Below, in pieces: positions 1-8,070 of a stretch of DNA of 64,000 bases (its first letter is position 1; each line of letters begins with the position of its first letter). The position numbers and the translations under genes were made by a program. The notes under the pieces are model-generated. The model saw only the letters and a program-made list of their open reading frames with translations, did not search any database and was not told where the DNA came from. This stretch comes from Agromyces mangrovi (GTDB lineage Bacteria > Actinomycetota > Actinomycetes > Actinomycetales > Microbacteriaceae): NCBI RefSeq assembly GCF_030296695.1, contig NZ_AP027737.1, forward strand, positions 3,224,001-3,288,000, given 5' to 3'.

Positions 1-77
1 GCCTCGGCTATATCTCCGGACGCTACGGCACCCCCTGCGGCGCGTGGAACCACTCGGTGGCGGTCGGCTGGTACTGA
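1..77 (+). CDS. Secreted transglycosylase-like protein, C-terminal fragment
   Basis: Only the last 24 codons are inside the window; the gene begins upstream. The fragment contains the motif YGTPCGAW and ends in GWY followed by TGA. The same tail occurs at the end of the complete gene at 5011-5831 (YGTPCGAW, then GWY), so the two are paralogues. By analogy this is the end of a lytic-transglycosylase-like (SLT or aggregation-promoting-factor type) extracellular domain that acts on peptidoglycan. A strong hairpin follows at 102-136, suggesting this gene ends its transcript. The catalytic region is not visible, so the function rests on the paralogue. Confidence 0.75.
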   Translation, partial: LGYISGRYGTPCGAWNHSVAVGWY

Positions 78-101
78 CCCGCACCACGGCACGACACCGA
101 T

Positions 102-136
102 CGAACGGTCCGGCGGAGCTTCCGCCGGGCCGTTCG
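102..136 (+). terminator. Strong hairpin, probable intrinsic terminator
   Basis: A nearly perfect 16-bp stem pairs 102-117 with 121-136 around a 3-base loop (gct), with a single G-T wobble. It lies 25 bases after the stop of the upstream secreted-protein gene and before the promoter of the next gene. It lacks a clear U-tract, as is common for actinobacterial terminators. Confidence 0.75.
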
Positions 137-152
137 GCGTCTCCGGCGGCGC

Positions 153-158
153 TACGCT
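153..158 (+). promoter_or_regulatory. -10 box TACGCT for a leaderless transcript
   Basis: TACGCT ends 7 bases before the ATG at 166. That distance puts the transcription start at or next to the start codon. No ribosome-binding site is visible before the ATG, in agreement with a leaderless mRNA. Confidence 0.5.
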
Positions 159-165
159 CTCGGTC

Positions 166-684
166 ATGCCGATCGTTCGCGACACCGTGCGCACCGTCGT
201 CGCGCCGCTCACGCGCACGCGCCTGTTCCGACGCTGGGCGCCCACCCTGCTGCCGCCGCTCGAGCGGATCATCGCGCGGGCGACCGGAGGTCGCGTCCAG
301 GTGAGCGCGCTGCTCGTGCCGTCCCTCGTGCTGCACACGACCGGAGCCCGCTCGGGACTGCCGCGCGAGACCGTGCTCATGTACTGCCCCGACGGGCACG
401 GGCGCGCGATCGTCGCGGGCAGCAACTTCGCGCGCGGCCGTCATCCGGCGTGGACGTCGAACCTCCTCGCGCACCCCGACGCCGCGATCGACGTGCGCGG
501 ACGGCGGATGCCCGTGCATGCGACGCTCATCGGCGACGACGAGCGCGACGCCGTCTGGGCGCGCATCGAGCGCCAGTGGCCCGGCTACCGCGGCTACGAA
601 CGGGAGTCGGGCCGGGTCGTCCGCCTGTTCCGCCTGCAGCCGGTGCGCCGGCCTGCTGCGACCGCCGCGGTCCCCGACGCCTGA
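166..684 (+). CDS. Deazaflavin (F420)-dependent nitroreductase-family protein
   Basis: The 172-aa protein matches the Ddn/DUF385 family of split-barrel flavin or F420 oxidoreductases. Visible family features are the segment LHTTGARSG followed by RETVLMY, then an AGSNFARGRHPAWTSNL block that normally lines the cofactor phosphate and substrate pocket. Family members reduce nitro compounds, quinones or other lipophilic substrates with F420H2; the substrate here cannot be read from sequence. The length is slightly above the usual 130-150 aa because of a basic N-terminal stretch (residues 1-40) that may associate with membrane. The ATG is supported by the TACGCT box 7 bases upstream. The gene is single and convergent with the DUF2142 gene, with only two bases between the stop codons. 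Confidence 0.8.
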   Translation: MPIVRDTVRTVVAPLTRTRLFRRWAPTLLPPLERIIARATGGRVQVSALLVPSLVLHTTGARSGLPRETVLMYCPDGHGRAIVAGSNFARGRHPAWTSNLLAHPDAAIDVRGRRMPVHATLIGDDERDAVWARIERQWPGYRGYERESGRVVRLFRLQPVRRPAATAAVPDA

Positions 685-686
685 GC

Positions 687-2210
687 TCAGGTGCGCGCGG
701 GCGCGGGCGCGACCGGCTCGAGTCGGGCGCTCCGCGCGATCCCCGCGCCGGCGAACACGCCGAGCACCAGCCCCGCGAGGAGCAGGGCGGCGGATGCCAC
801 GAGCAGCGCCGTACCGCCCGGCCACCAGCTCGCCGCGGTGGCGAGCGTGGCCGGGCTCCAGAAGTGCCGGAGCCCGTACGCCAGCCCCGCGGTCGCGGCG
901 ACCGTCGCCACCAGCGGGGCGGCGACGGCGAACCACCGGGGCCGTGCCAGCGCCGCCGCGAGCAGCACCGCGAGGGCGACCACCGACATCTGCAGGTAGC
1001 GGCCCTGGGCGGCGACGATGTTGCCCGCGTACAGGTAGTTCCGTGCGCTGCCGAGCGCGAACACGCACAGCGGCAGGATCCACGCGCCGTGCAGGATCAC
1101 GAGCACCGCGGCATCCTGTCGGAGCCGCCACGATCCGAGCGCGAGCGCGCCGAGCACGACGACGCTCGCGGCGATGTGCAGGGCGGCGGGCACGATCGGG
1201 GTCTCGAGCCAGCCGAGGTTCATCCACATCGAGCCCGACAGTGCGCGGAGGAACTGCGGCACCCACTCCAGCAGCGCGCCGAACTCGATCGCGGGGGAGG
1301 GACGCCCGCTCGAACCGGTCGGCTGCACGGTGCCGAACACCACGAGGTTCCGCACCCACCACGCCGCGCCGACGAGCGCGACCGCCGCCGCGATGGCCAT
1401 GCCGACCCAGGCGGCGCGCCCGTGCCTGCGCGCCGTGACGAGGTACGCGATCGGGGCCAGGGGCACGAGCGCGAGCGCGAACCCCTTCGTGAGGAGCGCG
1501 ACGGTGAGGGCCGCCCCCACGCCGATCGCCGTGCGGCGTCGGAGGTCGCCGCCGAGCACGCGCACGAGCAGCCACAGGTAGACGCTCGACGCGAGTGCGA
1601 GCAGCGTGCCGTTGTTCACGAGCGCGCCGATGTGCACGAACTGGATCCACGCGGCGGGCAGGAACGCCCCGACGACCTGCGCGGTCGGCGCGAGGCCGAG
1701 TGCGCGCACGGTCGCCGCGATCAGCCACGGAATCGGCAGGAGCAGGAGCGCCGACGCCAGGCGCAGGACGAGCAGCAGGGTGTTCACCGGCGCATGGTCG
1801 AGATCGAAGACCGCGATCCACGCGGTCAGGTAGGCCGAGTAGGCGGGCGGATGCTGCGTCATCTGATCGAGCAGGCCTTCGTCGGCCTCGGGTTCGCCCG
1901 CCGCGCGCAGGTCGCTCGTCGAGGGCAGCGTCGCGGCTTCGTTCGCGCCGACGGGGCGGCCGTTGTCGAAGATCGTCGCGGCGCTGGGGAACCCGAGCGA
2001 GGCGTACGAGCCGCGCACGCCGTCGTCGAGCTCGGTGGACACCGGGTCGGGGTAGCCGCCGCCGGTTGCGAGGCGCAGCGCGGTCGAGACGTGCTGCGGC
2101 TCGTCGGGGCCGCGATAGCCGGGCGTCAGCAGCGCCCACGCGAGCAGCGCGCCCGCGAGCACGGCGGTCGCGGCGATCACGCCGAGGAGCTGGAGGCTGA
2201 GGCGTCGCAT
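687..2210 (-). CDS. DUF2142-like polytopic membrane protein
   Basis: A 507-aa integral membrane protein. It starts with a signal-anchor helix (residues 5-28), followed by an extracytoplasmic segment containing GPDEPQHV, and then about ten hydrophobic helices. The PDEP-x-H motif after the first helix is typical of DUF2142 and GT-C-fold glycosyltransferases, where the acidic pair binds a lipid-phosphate sugar donor. It may therefore transfer a sugar from a polyprenyl-phosphate donor at the outer membrane face, but donor and acceptor are unknown. The ATG at 2210 was chosen because it directly precedes the hydrophobic helix; the frame stays open upstream, but there it only shadows the yedK gene. 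A TAGCCT -10 candidate lies at 2275-2280 on this strand. Confidence 0.7.
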   Translation of the reverse strand: MRRLSLQLLGVIAATAVLAGALLAWALLTPGYRGPDEPQHVSTALRLATGGGYPDPVSTELDDGVRGSYASLGFPSAATIFDNGRPVGANEAATLPSTSDLRAAGEPEADEGLLDQMTQHPPAYSAYLTAWIAVFDLDHAPVNTLLLVLRLASALLLLPIPWLIAATVRALGLAPTAQVVGAFLPAAWIQFVHIGALVNNGTLLALASSVYLWLLVRVLGGDLRRRTAIGVGAALTVALLTKGFALALVPLAPIAYLVTARRHGRAAWVGMAIAAAVALVGAAWWVRNLVVFGTVQPTGSSGRPSPAIEFGALLEWVPQFLRALSGSMWMNLGWLETPIVPAALHIAASVVVLGALALGSWRLRQDAAVLVILHGAWILPLCVFALGSARNYLYAGNIVAAQGRYLQMSVVALAVLLAAALARPRWFAVAAPLVATVAATAGLAYGLRHFWSPATLATAASWWPGGTALLVASAALLLAGLVLGVFAGAGIARSARLEPVAPAPART

Positions 2211-2345
2211 GGGGTGGGCACTCCGGGGGCTCGGTGGCGATGGTCGGATGCACCGGGGCGCACCGCTCCGCGCGAGGCTACCGCATGGGTGTTGCGCCGG
2301 CGTGACGTCTGCCGCGGTGTCGGCGGCCGGGTGCAGACTGGTGGC

Positions 2346-3050
2346 ATGTGCGGACGATTCGCCATGGACGACGAGACCAACGACCTCATCGAGGCGTTCG
2401 TGCTCGACGGCAACGACTTCCGCGACTGGGACATCTCGTACTCGATCGCGCCGACCGACGTCGTGCCGATCATCCGCGAGCGGCAGGATCGCTCGACGGG
2501 CGAGGTGCGCCGCACGGTCGTGCCGGCGATCTGGGACTTCCACCCGTCGTTCCTGCGCGAGGCGAAGCGTCCGCAGTTCAATGCGCGCATCGAGACGGTC
2601 GCGACGAACGGGCTCTGGAAGGGCGCGTTCGCGTCGTCGCGCTGCATCGTGCCGATGCGGGGCTACTACGAATGGACCGGCAAGCCGGGCGACAAGCAGG
2701 CGCACTTCCTGCACGGCGACGGGCTGCTCGCCGCCGCGGGCATCGCGACCGCGCGCAAGGTCGACGACGAGTGGCAGGTGTCGACCGCGATCATCACGCG
2801 GGCGGCGAAGGATGCCTCGGGCGAGGTGCACGACCGCATGCCCGCGTTCCTCCTGCCCGACCGGTACGACGAGTGGCTCGACGCGACGCCGCTCGACGAC
2901 GACGGCCGGCGCGCCATGGTCGACCTGCTCGGCGAGGTCTCGGACCGGGTGGCCGAGACGATCGCCTCGCATGAGGTCGACCGCAGGGTCAACAACTCGC
3001 GCACGGCGGACCCCTCCGACGCATCCCTGATCGAGCCGCTCGAGCCCTGA
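2346..3050 (+). CDS. yedK: SOS response-associated (SRAP) protein, YedK/HMCES type
   Basis: A 234-aa SRAP-domain protein that protects abasic sites in single-stranded DNA by forming a covalent thiazolidine link with its N-terminal cysteine. The full catalytic set is present: Cys2 (exposed after Met removal, in MCGRF), Asn79 in FNARIET, Glu109 in GYYEW and His162 in VHDRMP. The length is normal for the family. The ATG is fixed by the need for Cys at position 2. A -10-like CAGACT at 2334-2339 ends 6 bases before the ATG, suggesting a leaderless transcript. No LexA box was noticed. The gene is transcribed alone and converges on the EEP-fold gene. Confidence 0.93.
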   Translation: MCGRFAMDDETNDLIEAFVLDGNDFRDWDISYSIAPTDVVPIIRERQDRSTGEVRRTVVPAIWDFHPSFLREAKRPQFNARIETVATNGLWKGAFASSRCIVPMRGYYEWTGKPGDKQAHFLHGDGLLAAAGIATARKVDDEWQVSTAIITRAAKDASGEVHDRMPAFLLPDRYDEWLDATPLDDDGRRAMVDLLGEVSDRVAETIASHEVDRRVNNSRTADPSDASLIEPLEP

Positions 3051-3065
3051 GCGCCGTCGGCGGCG

Positions 3066-3754
3066 TCAGGACGCGTGCTGGTGCGCGTGCGCCGCGAGAC
3101 GGATGGGGCGGTGGTCGGATGCCCCGGCGGGCAGCACGTCCACGCGATCGATCTGCACGCCCGTCGAGGTGACGAAGTCGAAGTACCCCGAGAAGAACCG
3201 GTAGCGGAAGTAGGTCGGCTCCGTGCTGCGCAGCAGGTCATAGCCGGTCGCGTTGACGTGGCGCTCGAGCCCGTTGACGAACCACGGGTAGTTGAAGTCG
3301 CCGACCATGACGGCCGGCACGTCGTGGCCGAGCGAGCGCATGCCCTCGTGGGCGGCGGTGATCTGCTTGCGCCGCAGGCGGTTCGACGCGGTCAGCGGGG
3401 CGGCGTGGAACGAGCCGACGAGCACGTCGTGGCCGATCGCCTCGTCGTGCAGGCGCGCCGCGAGCAGGCGCTCGTGCGCGGGGAGAGCACTCGGTCGTGG
3501 AGTGACCGGTGCATGCTGAACATCTTCGTGTCCTGCACCGTGTAGCGGTCGGCCCGGGCGTACAGCGCGAGTCCGAGTCGGTTGGTGCTGGTCGCGTCGA
3601 TGAGTTGCAGGTGGGCGACCGAGTCGGCCAGGTCGTCGGTGTCGCACTCCTGCAGGCACATCACGTCGACGTCGTTCGAGACGGCGAGCTCGGTGAGCTC
3701 GCCGATCGCCGCGTGCTTGCGCAGGTTGTAGCTGATGATCCTCAGGTCGACCAC
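3066..3754 (-). CDS. Endonuclease/exonuclease/phosphatase-fold protein (frameshifted here)
   Basis: An EEP-superfamily metal-dependent phosphoesterase of about 229 aa, split by a one-base deletion. The N-terminal part (GTG at 3754 to about 3485) carries the opening strand LRIISYN and the metal-binding CLQECD. The remainder (about 3480-3066), in another frame, carries VMVGDFNYP and GASDHRPI, the catalytic GDFN and SDH motifs. Adding one G to the run at 3480-3483 joins them through LSPAHERLLAARL and makes the length a multiple of three. Family members cleave DNA, RNA or phospho-sugars and lipids; the substrate is unknown. No signal peptide is evident. A TACGCT box at 3765-3770 precedes the start. 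Confidence 0.75.
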
Positions 3755-3861
3755 CTCCCCGCCCAGCGTATCCGCGTGCGCCGGGGGAGGGGTGTGGCTC
3801 CGCTGGGTGTCTGCTGGGCGTCGCCCGATCGACGTCGGCGCGCGCGGCTATGCTGGCGCGC

Positions 3862-4884
3862 GTGGGCAAGGATGCGGTGATCGTCGAGGTTCCCGGGCCG
3901 TCGGGCGAACGAGCGGTGCGGGTCTCGAGCCCCGACCGGGTGATCTGGCCCGAGCAGGGCATCACGAAGCTCGATCTCGCGCACTACCTCGTCGAGGTGG
4001 GCACGCCGTTCGTCGCGGCCAACGGCGACCGTCCGGTCTCCCTGCAGCGCTTCCCCGGCGGCGTCGACGGCGAGCAGTTCTTCTCCAAGAACCCGCCGCG
4101 CGGGGCGCCCGACTACGTGCGGGCGGTGCCGGTCACGTACCCGAGCGGCAGGTCGCATCCGCAGCTCGTGATCGACGAACCGGCCGCCGCCGTCTGGGCC
4201 GCCCAGATGAACACCGTGGTGTTCCACCCGTGGGCGTCACGGGCAGGGCAGAGCGACGACCCCGATCAGCTGCGCATCGACCTCGACCCGCAGCCCGGCA
4301 CCGACTTCGACGATGCCGTGCCGGTGGCCCTGGCCCTGCGCGAGGTGCTCGCCGAGGCGGGCCTCACCGCGTTCGCCAAGACGTCCGGCAACCGCGGCAT
4401 CCACGTGTTCGCCCCCATCCGCGCCGAGCACGAGTTCCTCGACGTGCGACACGCCGTCATCGCGGTCTCGCGCGAGCTCGAGCGCCGGATGCCCGAGCAG
4501 GTGACGACCGCCTGGTGGAAGGAGGAGCGCGGCGAGCGGGTCTTCCTCGACTTCAACCAGGCCAACCGCGACCGCACCATGGCGGGCGCCTACAGCCCGC
4601 GCGCACTGCCGAGCGCGACCGTGTCGTGCCCGGTCGCGTGGGACGAGCTCGAGGGCGTCGACCCGGGCGCGTTCACCGTGCGCACGGTGCCCGAGCGCCT
4701 GCGCGACGTCGGCGACCCGTGGGCCGACATGCACGAGTACGCGGCCGGCATCGACACCCTGCTCGAGTGGTGGGCCCGCGACCTCGACGACGGCCTCGGC
4801 GAGCTGCCGTTCCCGCCCGAGTTCCCGAAGATGCCCGGCGAACCGACGCGGGTGCAGCCGAGCCGCGCACGCTCGACCGAGTAG
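3862..4884 (+). CDS. Stand-alone LigD polymerase domain (primase-polymerase)
   Basis: A 340-aa archaeo-eukaryotic primase-type polymerase of the LigD/PolDom family, which fills gaps and adds nucleotides during non-homologous end joining. Diagnostic features are SSPDRVIWPEQGITK near the N-terminus, LQRFPGGV, FFSKNPP, the metal-binding DLDPQPG, KTSGNRGIHVF and the DFNQANRDRTMAGAYSP block. No nuclease or ATP-dependent ligase domain is fused, and neither Ku nor a ligase is adjacent, so partners must be encoded elsewhere. The GTG at 3862 was preferred over the ATG at 3850 because the -10 box TATGCT (3849-3854) overlaps that ATG and ends 7 bases before the GTG. Confidence 0.88.
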   Translation: MGKDAVIVEVPGPSGERAVRVSSPDRVIWPEQGITKLDLAHYLVEVGTPFVAANGDRPVSLQRFPGGVDGEQFFSKNPPRGAPDYVRAVPVTYPSGRSHPQLVIDEPAAAVWAAQMNTVVFHPWASRAGQSDDPDQLRIDLDPQPGTDFDDAVPVALALREVLAEAGLTAFAKTSGNRGIHVFAPIRAEHEFLDVRHAVIAVSRELERRMPEQVTTAWWKEERGERVFLDFNQANRDRTMAGAYSPRALPSATVSCPVAWDELEGVDPGAFTVRTVPERLRDVGDPWADMHEYAAGIDTLLEWWARDLDDGLGELPFPPEFPKMPGEPTRVQPSRARSTE

Positions 4885-4973
4885 CTCGCCGCCGCGCGCA
4901 CGACCGGCGCGCACACCACTCGTTCAGGCGCAGCGGAGGTTCCGCCCAGACTGACCGTGCAGACTGGCGACTT

Positions 4974-5000
4974 CGCCCGGGACGTCGATACCCCCGGGCG
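4974..5000 (+). repeat. Hairpin just upstream of a secreted-protein start
   Basis: A perfect inverted repeat, CGCCCGGG (4974-4981) and CCCGGGCG (4993-5000), with an 11-base spacer. It ends 10 bases before the ATG at 5011, where a ribosome-binding site would lie. It could form an mRNA hairpin that limits translation, or be an operator. No known riboswitch consensus was recognised in 4885-5010. Confidence 0.4.
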
Positions 5001-5010
5001 TTCGTCACGT

Positions 5011-5831
5011 ATGCAGCAGATCACCACCAGTTCCCCCGCCACCGCCAGCATGACCCGACCCCGTCGACCCGTCGGCGCACGCTCCGCGCCCGCCTCCTCG
5101 CGGGCGGTCTCGTCGCCGCCGTCCTGGGCGCCGGCCTCGCCGTGAGCATCGACGCCGCCGCGCGCGAGCAGGCCCGGGCCGACACGCGTGCCCAGACCGA
5201 TTCGCGCGGACTCGACGCCGACCAGCTGGGCGCCTACGACGCGATCGCCGAGGCGCGCGTGCACTCCGACGCACGTGCGACGATCACGGTCGCCGAGGAG
5301 CTCCTCGCCGACGCGGAGGGCAAGGTCGACGCCGACGAGCTCGCCGCGTCGGTCGCGTCGCTCGGCGACTACGAGGTGCTCGAGGTCGGCGAGGTGGCAG
5401 AACTGACTCGCGAGACCCAGGCGCAGGTGAGCTCCACCGAGGAGGCCGTCGAGGCGCACGCCCGCAAGGTCGCCGCCGAGCGCGCGGAGGCCGCGAAGGC
5501 CGCCGCGCTCGCTGCCGCGAACACCCCGGCCGGCGCGAAGGCGACCGCCCGCGAGCTCGCCGCCTCGCAGTACGGCTGGGGCGACGCGCAGTTCCAGTGC
5601 CTCGACTCGCTCTGGACCCGCGAATCGGGCTGGAACTACCAGGCCGTGAACACCTCGAGCGGCGCGACCGGCATCCCGCAGTCGCTGCCGGGCAGCAAGA
5701 TGGCGACCGCCGGCGCCGACTGGCAGACCAACGCGACCACGCAGATCCGCTGGGGCCTCGGCTACATCGCGAGCGTGTACGGCACGCCGTGCGGCGCCTG
5801 GGCCAGCTCCGAGGCGCGCGGCTGGTACTGA
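5011..5831 (+). CDS. Secreted transglycosylase-like protein (frameshifted here)
   Basis: A secreted protein of about 273 aa. After a short polar N-terminus comes a basic TRRRTLRARLLAGG stretch and a hydrophobic helix (signal peptide or anchor), then an Ala/Glu-rich coiled-coil-like linker, then a lytic-transglycosylase-like domain with CLDSLWTRESGWNY, SGATGIPQSLPGSKM and WGLGYI, ending in YGTPCGAW and GWY. The Glu in WTRESGW is in the position of the transglycosylase catalytic acid. The two Cys may form a disulfide. The ATG and the signal peptide are in different frames; one extra C in the run at 5033-5037 joins them and gives 274 whole codons. It is a paralogue of the fragment at 1-77 and probably remodels peptidoglycan. 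Confidence 0.75.
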
Positions 5832-5852
5832 TCGCGCCGCGACCCGATCAGT
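5827..5852. terminator. Hairpin between convergent genes
   Basis: ACTGATCG (5827-5834) pairs with CGATCAGT (5845-5852) around a 10-base loop. The hairpin covers the stop codons of both convergent genes and could end transcription in both directions. There is no U-tract, so support is moderate. Confidence 0.45.
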
Positions 5853-6537
5853 CGGGCAGCACGAGCTCGGGCTCGACCCCCGCGAGCGCGTCGCCGATGC
5901 CGATGTCGACGACGAGCACCTCTCCGGCGTAGCCCGAGGCCGGTGCGCGGAGCAGTCCCGCCTTGCACGCGCCGAACGTGACGGTCACGTCGGCCCGGAG
6001 TACCACCGGGTCGGGCACCTCGCCGGTGTCGGGGTGGATGCCGCTCGGGAGGTCGGTCGCGACGACCCGGGGCGGATCCGGCCGGTCGAGCACCTCCCGC
6101 GCGAGCCGTACGACGCCGCGGGCCGGCTCTCGCAGCGCGGGCGAGGCGCCGCTGCCGGTGCCGAGGATGCCGTCGACGATCACGTCGGCGGAGCCGAGCA
6201 CCGCACCGAGTTCGGGGTCGTCCGGAGGCATCCGCACCGCACCTGCCGCGATCGCGGCGGCGAGGCCCGACTCGTGCATGCGCGACCCGACCGGCACGAC
6301 GGCGACGGATGCCCCGCTGCGCGCGAGCTCCGCACCCGCGAACAGGGCGTCGCCCCCGTTGTCGCCCGAGCCGACGAGCAGCACGATCGACGGTCGGTCG
6401 CCCGAGCGGCCGGGCCCCGCGGCATCTGCCACCACCCCCGCGAGCGCGGTCGCGGCCCGCTGCATGAGCGGCTCGCCCGCCTCGAGGTGGGGGCGTTCCG
6501 CGGCCCGCACCTGCGCGGCCGTGTACGCGTCGATCAT
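5848..6537 (-). CDS. nnrE: NAD(P)H-hydrate epimerase
   Basis: A 229-aa YjeF_N-domain protein that interconverts R- and S-NAD(P)HX so that damaged NAD(P)H hydrates can be repaired. The signature GSGDNGGDALFAG near residue 56 is the nucleotide and K+ binding loop. DGILGTG and ATDLPSGIHPDTGE follow as in the family. The usual partner NnrD (ADP-dependent dehydratase) is neither fused nor adjacent, so it must be encoded elsewhere. A -10-like CAGACT on this strand (6544-6549) ends 6 bases before the ATG, consistent with a leaderless transcript. The opposite-strand gene starting at 6612 shares this short intergenic space. Confidence 0.9.
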   Translation of the reverse strand: MIDAYTAAQVRAAERPHLEAGEPLMQRAATALAGVVADAAGPGRSGDRPSIVLLVGSGDNGGDALFAGAELARSGASVAVVPVGSRMHESGLAAAIAAGAVRMPPDDPELGAVLGSADVIVDGILGTGSGASPALREPARGVVRLAREVLDRPDPPRVVATDLPSGIHPDTGEVPDPVVLRADVTVTFGACKAGLLRAPASGYAGEVLVVDIGIGDALAGVEPELVLPD

Positions 6538-6611
6538 GCCCCCAGTCTGCCGCCGACGCGCCGCGGGCGCACCGGGTGCCGCTGCGCCGGGCTGCGCGGT
6601 ACCGTGAGCAC

Positions 6612-7771
6612 GTGCGCATCTTCGCGTGCCCGCACTGCGGTCACATCGTCTACTTCGACAGCCCGGGCTGCCTCGAATGCGGGGCCGAACTCGCCTACGC
6701 GCGTCACCTCCGCGAGATGGTGATGCTCGGCGACGACGGCAGGTTCCACGACGACGCGGGTGCCTGGCGGCGGTGCCGCAACGAGAACTGGGGCTGCAAC
6801 TGGCTCGCGCCCGAGTCGTTCGAACGCGCGGAGTGCTACTCGTGCCGGCTCACGCGACACCAGCCGGGGGAGGACGACCCCGAGCGGTTCGGCTGGCTCG
6901 TCGACACCACGCACGCCAAGCGCTGGCTCCTGTTCCAGCTCGACGAGCTCGGACTGCCGATCACGAGCCATCGCGAGCAGCCGGACGGCGGGCTCGCGTT
7001 CGACCTGGACGCGTCGACCGACGACCGGCAGGTCATGATCGGCCACCTCAACGGCGTCATCACGATCGACCTCTCCGAGTCGGAGGACTCGCACCGCGAG
7101 GCGCTGCGCACCTCGCTCGGCGAGGCCTACCGCACGATGCTGGGCCACTTCCGGCACGAGATCGGCCACTACTACTGGCAGGTGCTGGTCGCGGCATCCG
7201 ACACCGAGCTCGACGCGTTCCGCACCGAGTTCGGCGACGAGCGGGTCGACTATGCGCAGGCGCTCGACTCGCACTACGGCACCGGGGGCCGCGACGACTG
7301 GGGCAGCGAGTACATCTCCCGGTACGCGACCACGCATCCGTGGGAGGACTTCGCCGAGACCTTCGCGCACTACCTGCACATCACCGACACGCTGCAGTCG
7401 GCGGCGGCGTTCGGCCTGTCGATGAGCGGGCCGGGTACGCAGTTCCCGGAGGCGAGCGACCTGGTGTCGCATCCGTCGCTGGCCCCGTCGGATGCCACGA
7501 TGCGGGGCATCCTCGCCGACTGGCAGCCACTCGCGCTCGCGCTGAACCAGGTCAATCGGTCGCTCGGCAAGCGCGACCTCTACCCGTTCGTCATTCCCGA
7601 GCGAGTCGTCGGCAAGCTCGGATTCGTGCACCGGCTGATCGGGTCGGCCGCGCACGCGGACGCGCGTTCGGCGACTGCGGACGACTCGACCGGGACTGGC
7701 GCCCCGGAGGGCCCGGCCGGTGCCGAGGGCCCAGCCGGCGCGGGGGCTCAGCCGGCGCGGCGGGCCAGTAG
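6612..7771 (+). CDS. Putative zinc-binding metallopeptidase (C-terminal frameshift here)
   Basis: A protein of about 386 aa. It opens with a zinc ribbon (CPHCGH and CLECGAE), has further cysteines near residues 55-80, then a gluzincin-like HEIGHYYW (HExxH) near residue 184 and DFAETFAHYL about 75 residues on, where a third metal ligand would sit. It belongs to the family of cytoplasmic putative zinc-binding peptidases of unknown substrate. As sequenced, the frame runs on for 255 bases opposite the GNAT gene, which is implausible. One extra G in the run at 7742-7746 brings in a TAG at 7769-7771 and makes the length whole codons. A TACCGT -10 box at 6600-6605 ends 6 bases before the GTG. Confidence 0.75.
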
Positions 7772-8041
7772 TCCGCTGCGCCCCGGGTGCTGGTCGAACC
7801 AGGACGCCGCGTACCAGCAGGTCGGCACGATGCGCAGTTCGGTGGTCTGCTCGATGTGGTCGGTCGCCCACGCGACGATCTCGGCGGCGTACCCGTTGCC
7901 GCGGAACGGCGGGGACGTGAACACGCGCGAGAACGAGATCGCGTCGCCCAGGGTGTGCGTGTCGATCACGCTCGCCAGCTGCCCGTCGAGGTGCAGGGTG
8001 TAGCGCTCGGCGTCGGGCTCCCAGGCGAATTCGCGTTCCAC
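7748..8041 (-). CDS. Small GNAT-family N-acetyltransferase (YjdJ type)
   Basis: A 97-aa protein of the compact Gcn5-related class (N-acetyltransf_CG, PF14542). The acetyl-CoA loop is PPFRGNGYA, and the C-terminal IVPTCWYAASWFDQHP matches the family's V-x-P-x-C ending. Substrates of this class are largely unknown. The start is taken as the GTG at 8041, since no ATG precedes the conserved FAWEPDAERY strand. Its end overlaps the repaired end of the convergent zinc peptidase by 24 bases. Confidence 0.8.
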   Translation of the reverse strand: MEREFAWEPDAERYTLHLDGQLASVIDTHTLGDAISFSRVFTSPPFRGNGYAAEIVAWATDHIEQTTELRIVPTCWYAASWFDQHPGRSGLLARRAG

Positions 8042-8070
8042 GGCATCCAGCCTACGTCGCGTGCGGGGTG

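Noticed and set aside
450..2345. Long upstream extension of the yedK frame on the plus strand
   Set aside because: It is opposite the DUF2142 gene and has no domain. YedK needs Cys at position 2, which fixes the start at 2346.
4885..5010. A c-di-AMP (ydaO-type) riboswitch before the secreted wall protein
   Set aside because: Such switches often precede wall hydrolases in actinobacteria, so I looked, but the interval is only 126 bases and shows none of the conserved blocks; only one simple hairpin is present.
7772..8003. Continuation of the zinc-peptidase frame across the GNAT gene
   Set aside because: It would be an antisense read through a conserved gene. A single missing G at 7742-7746 explains it better.
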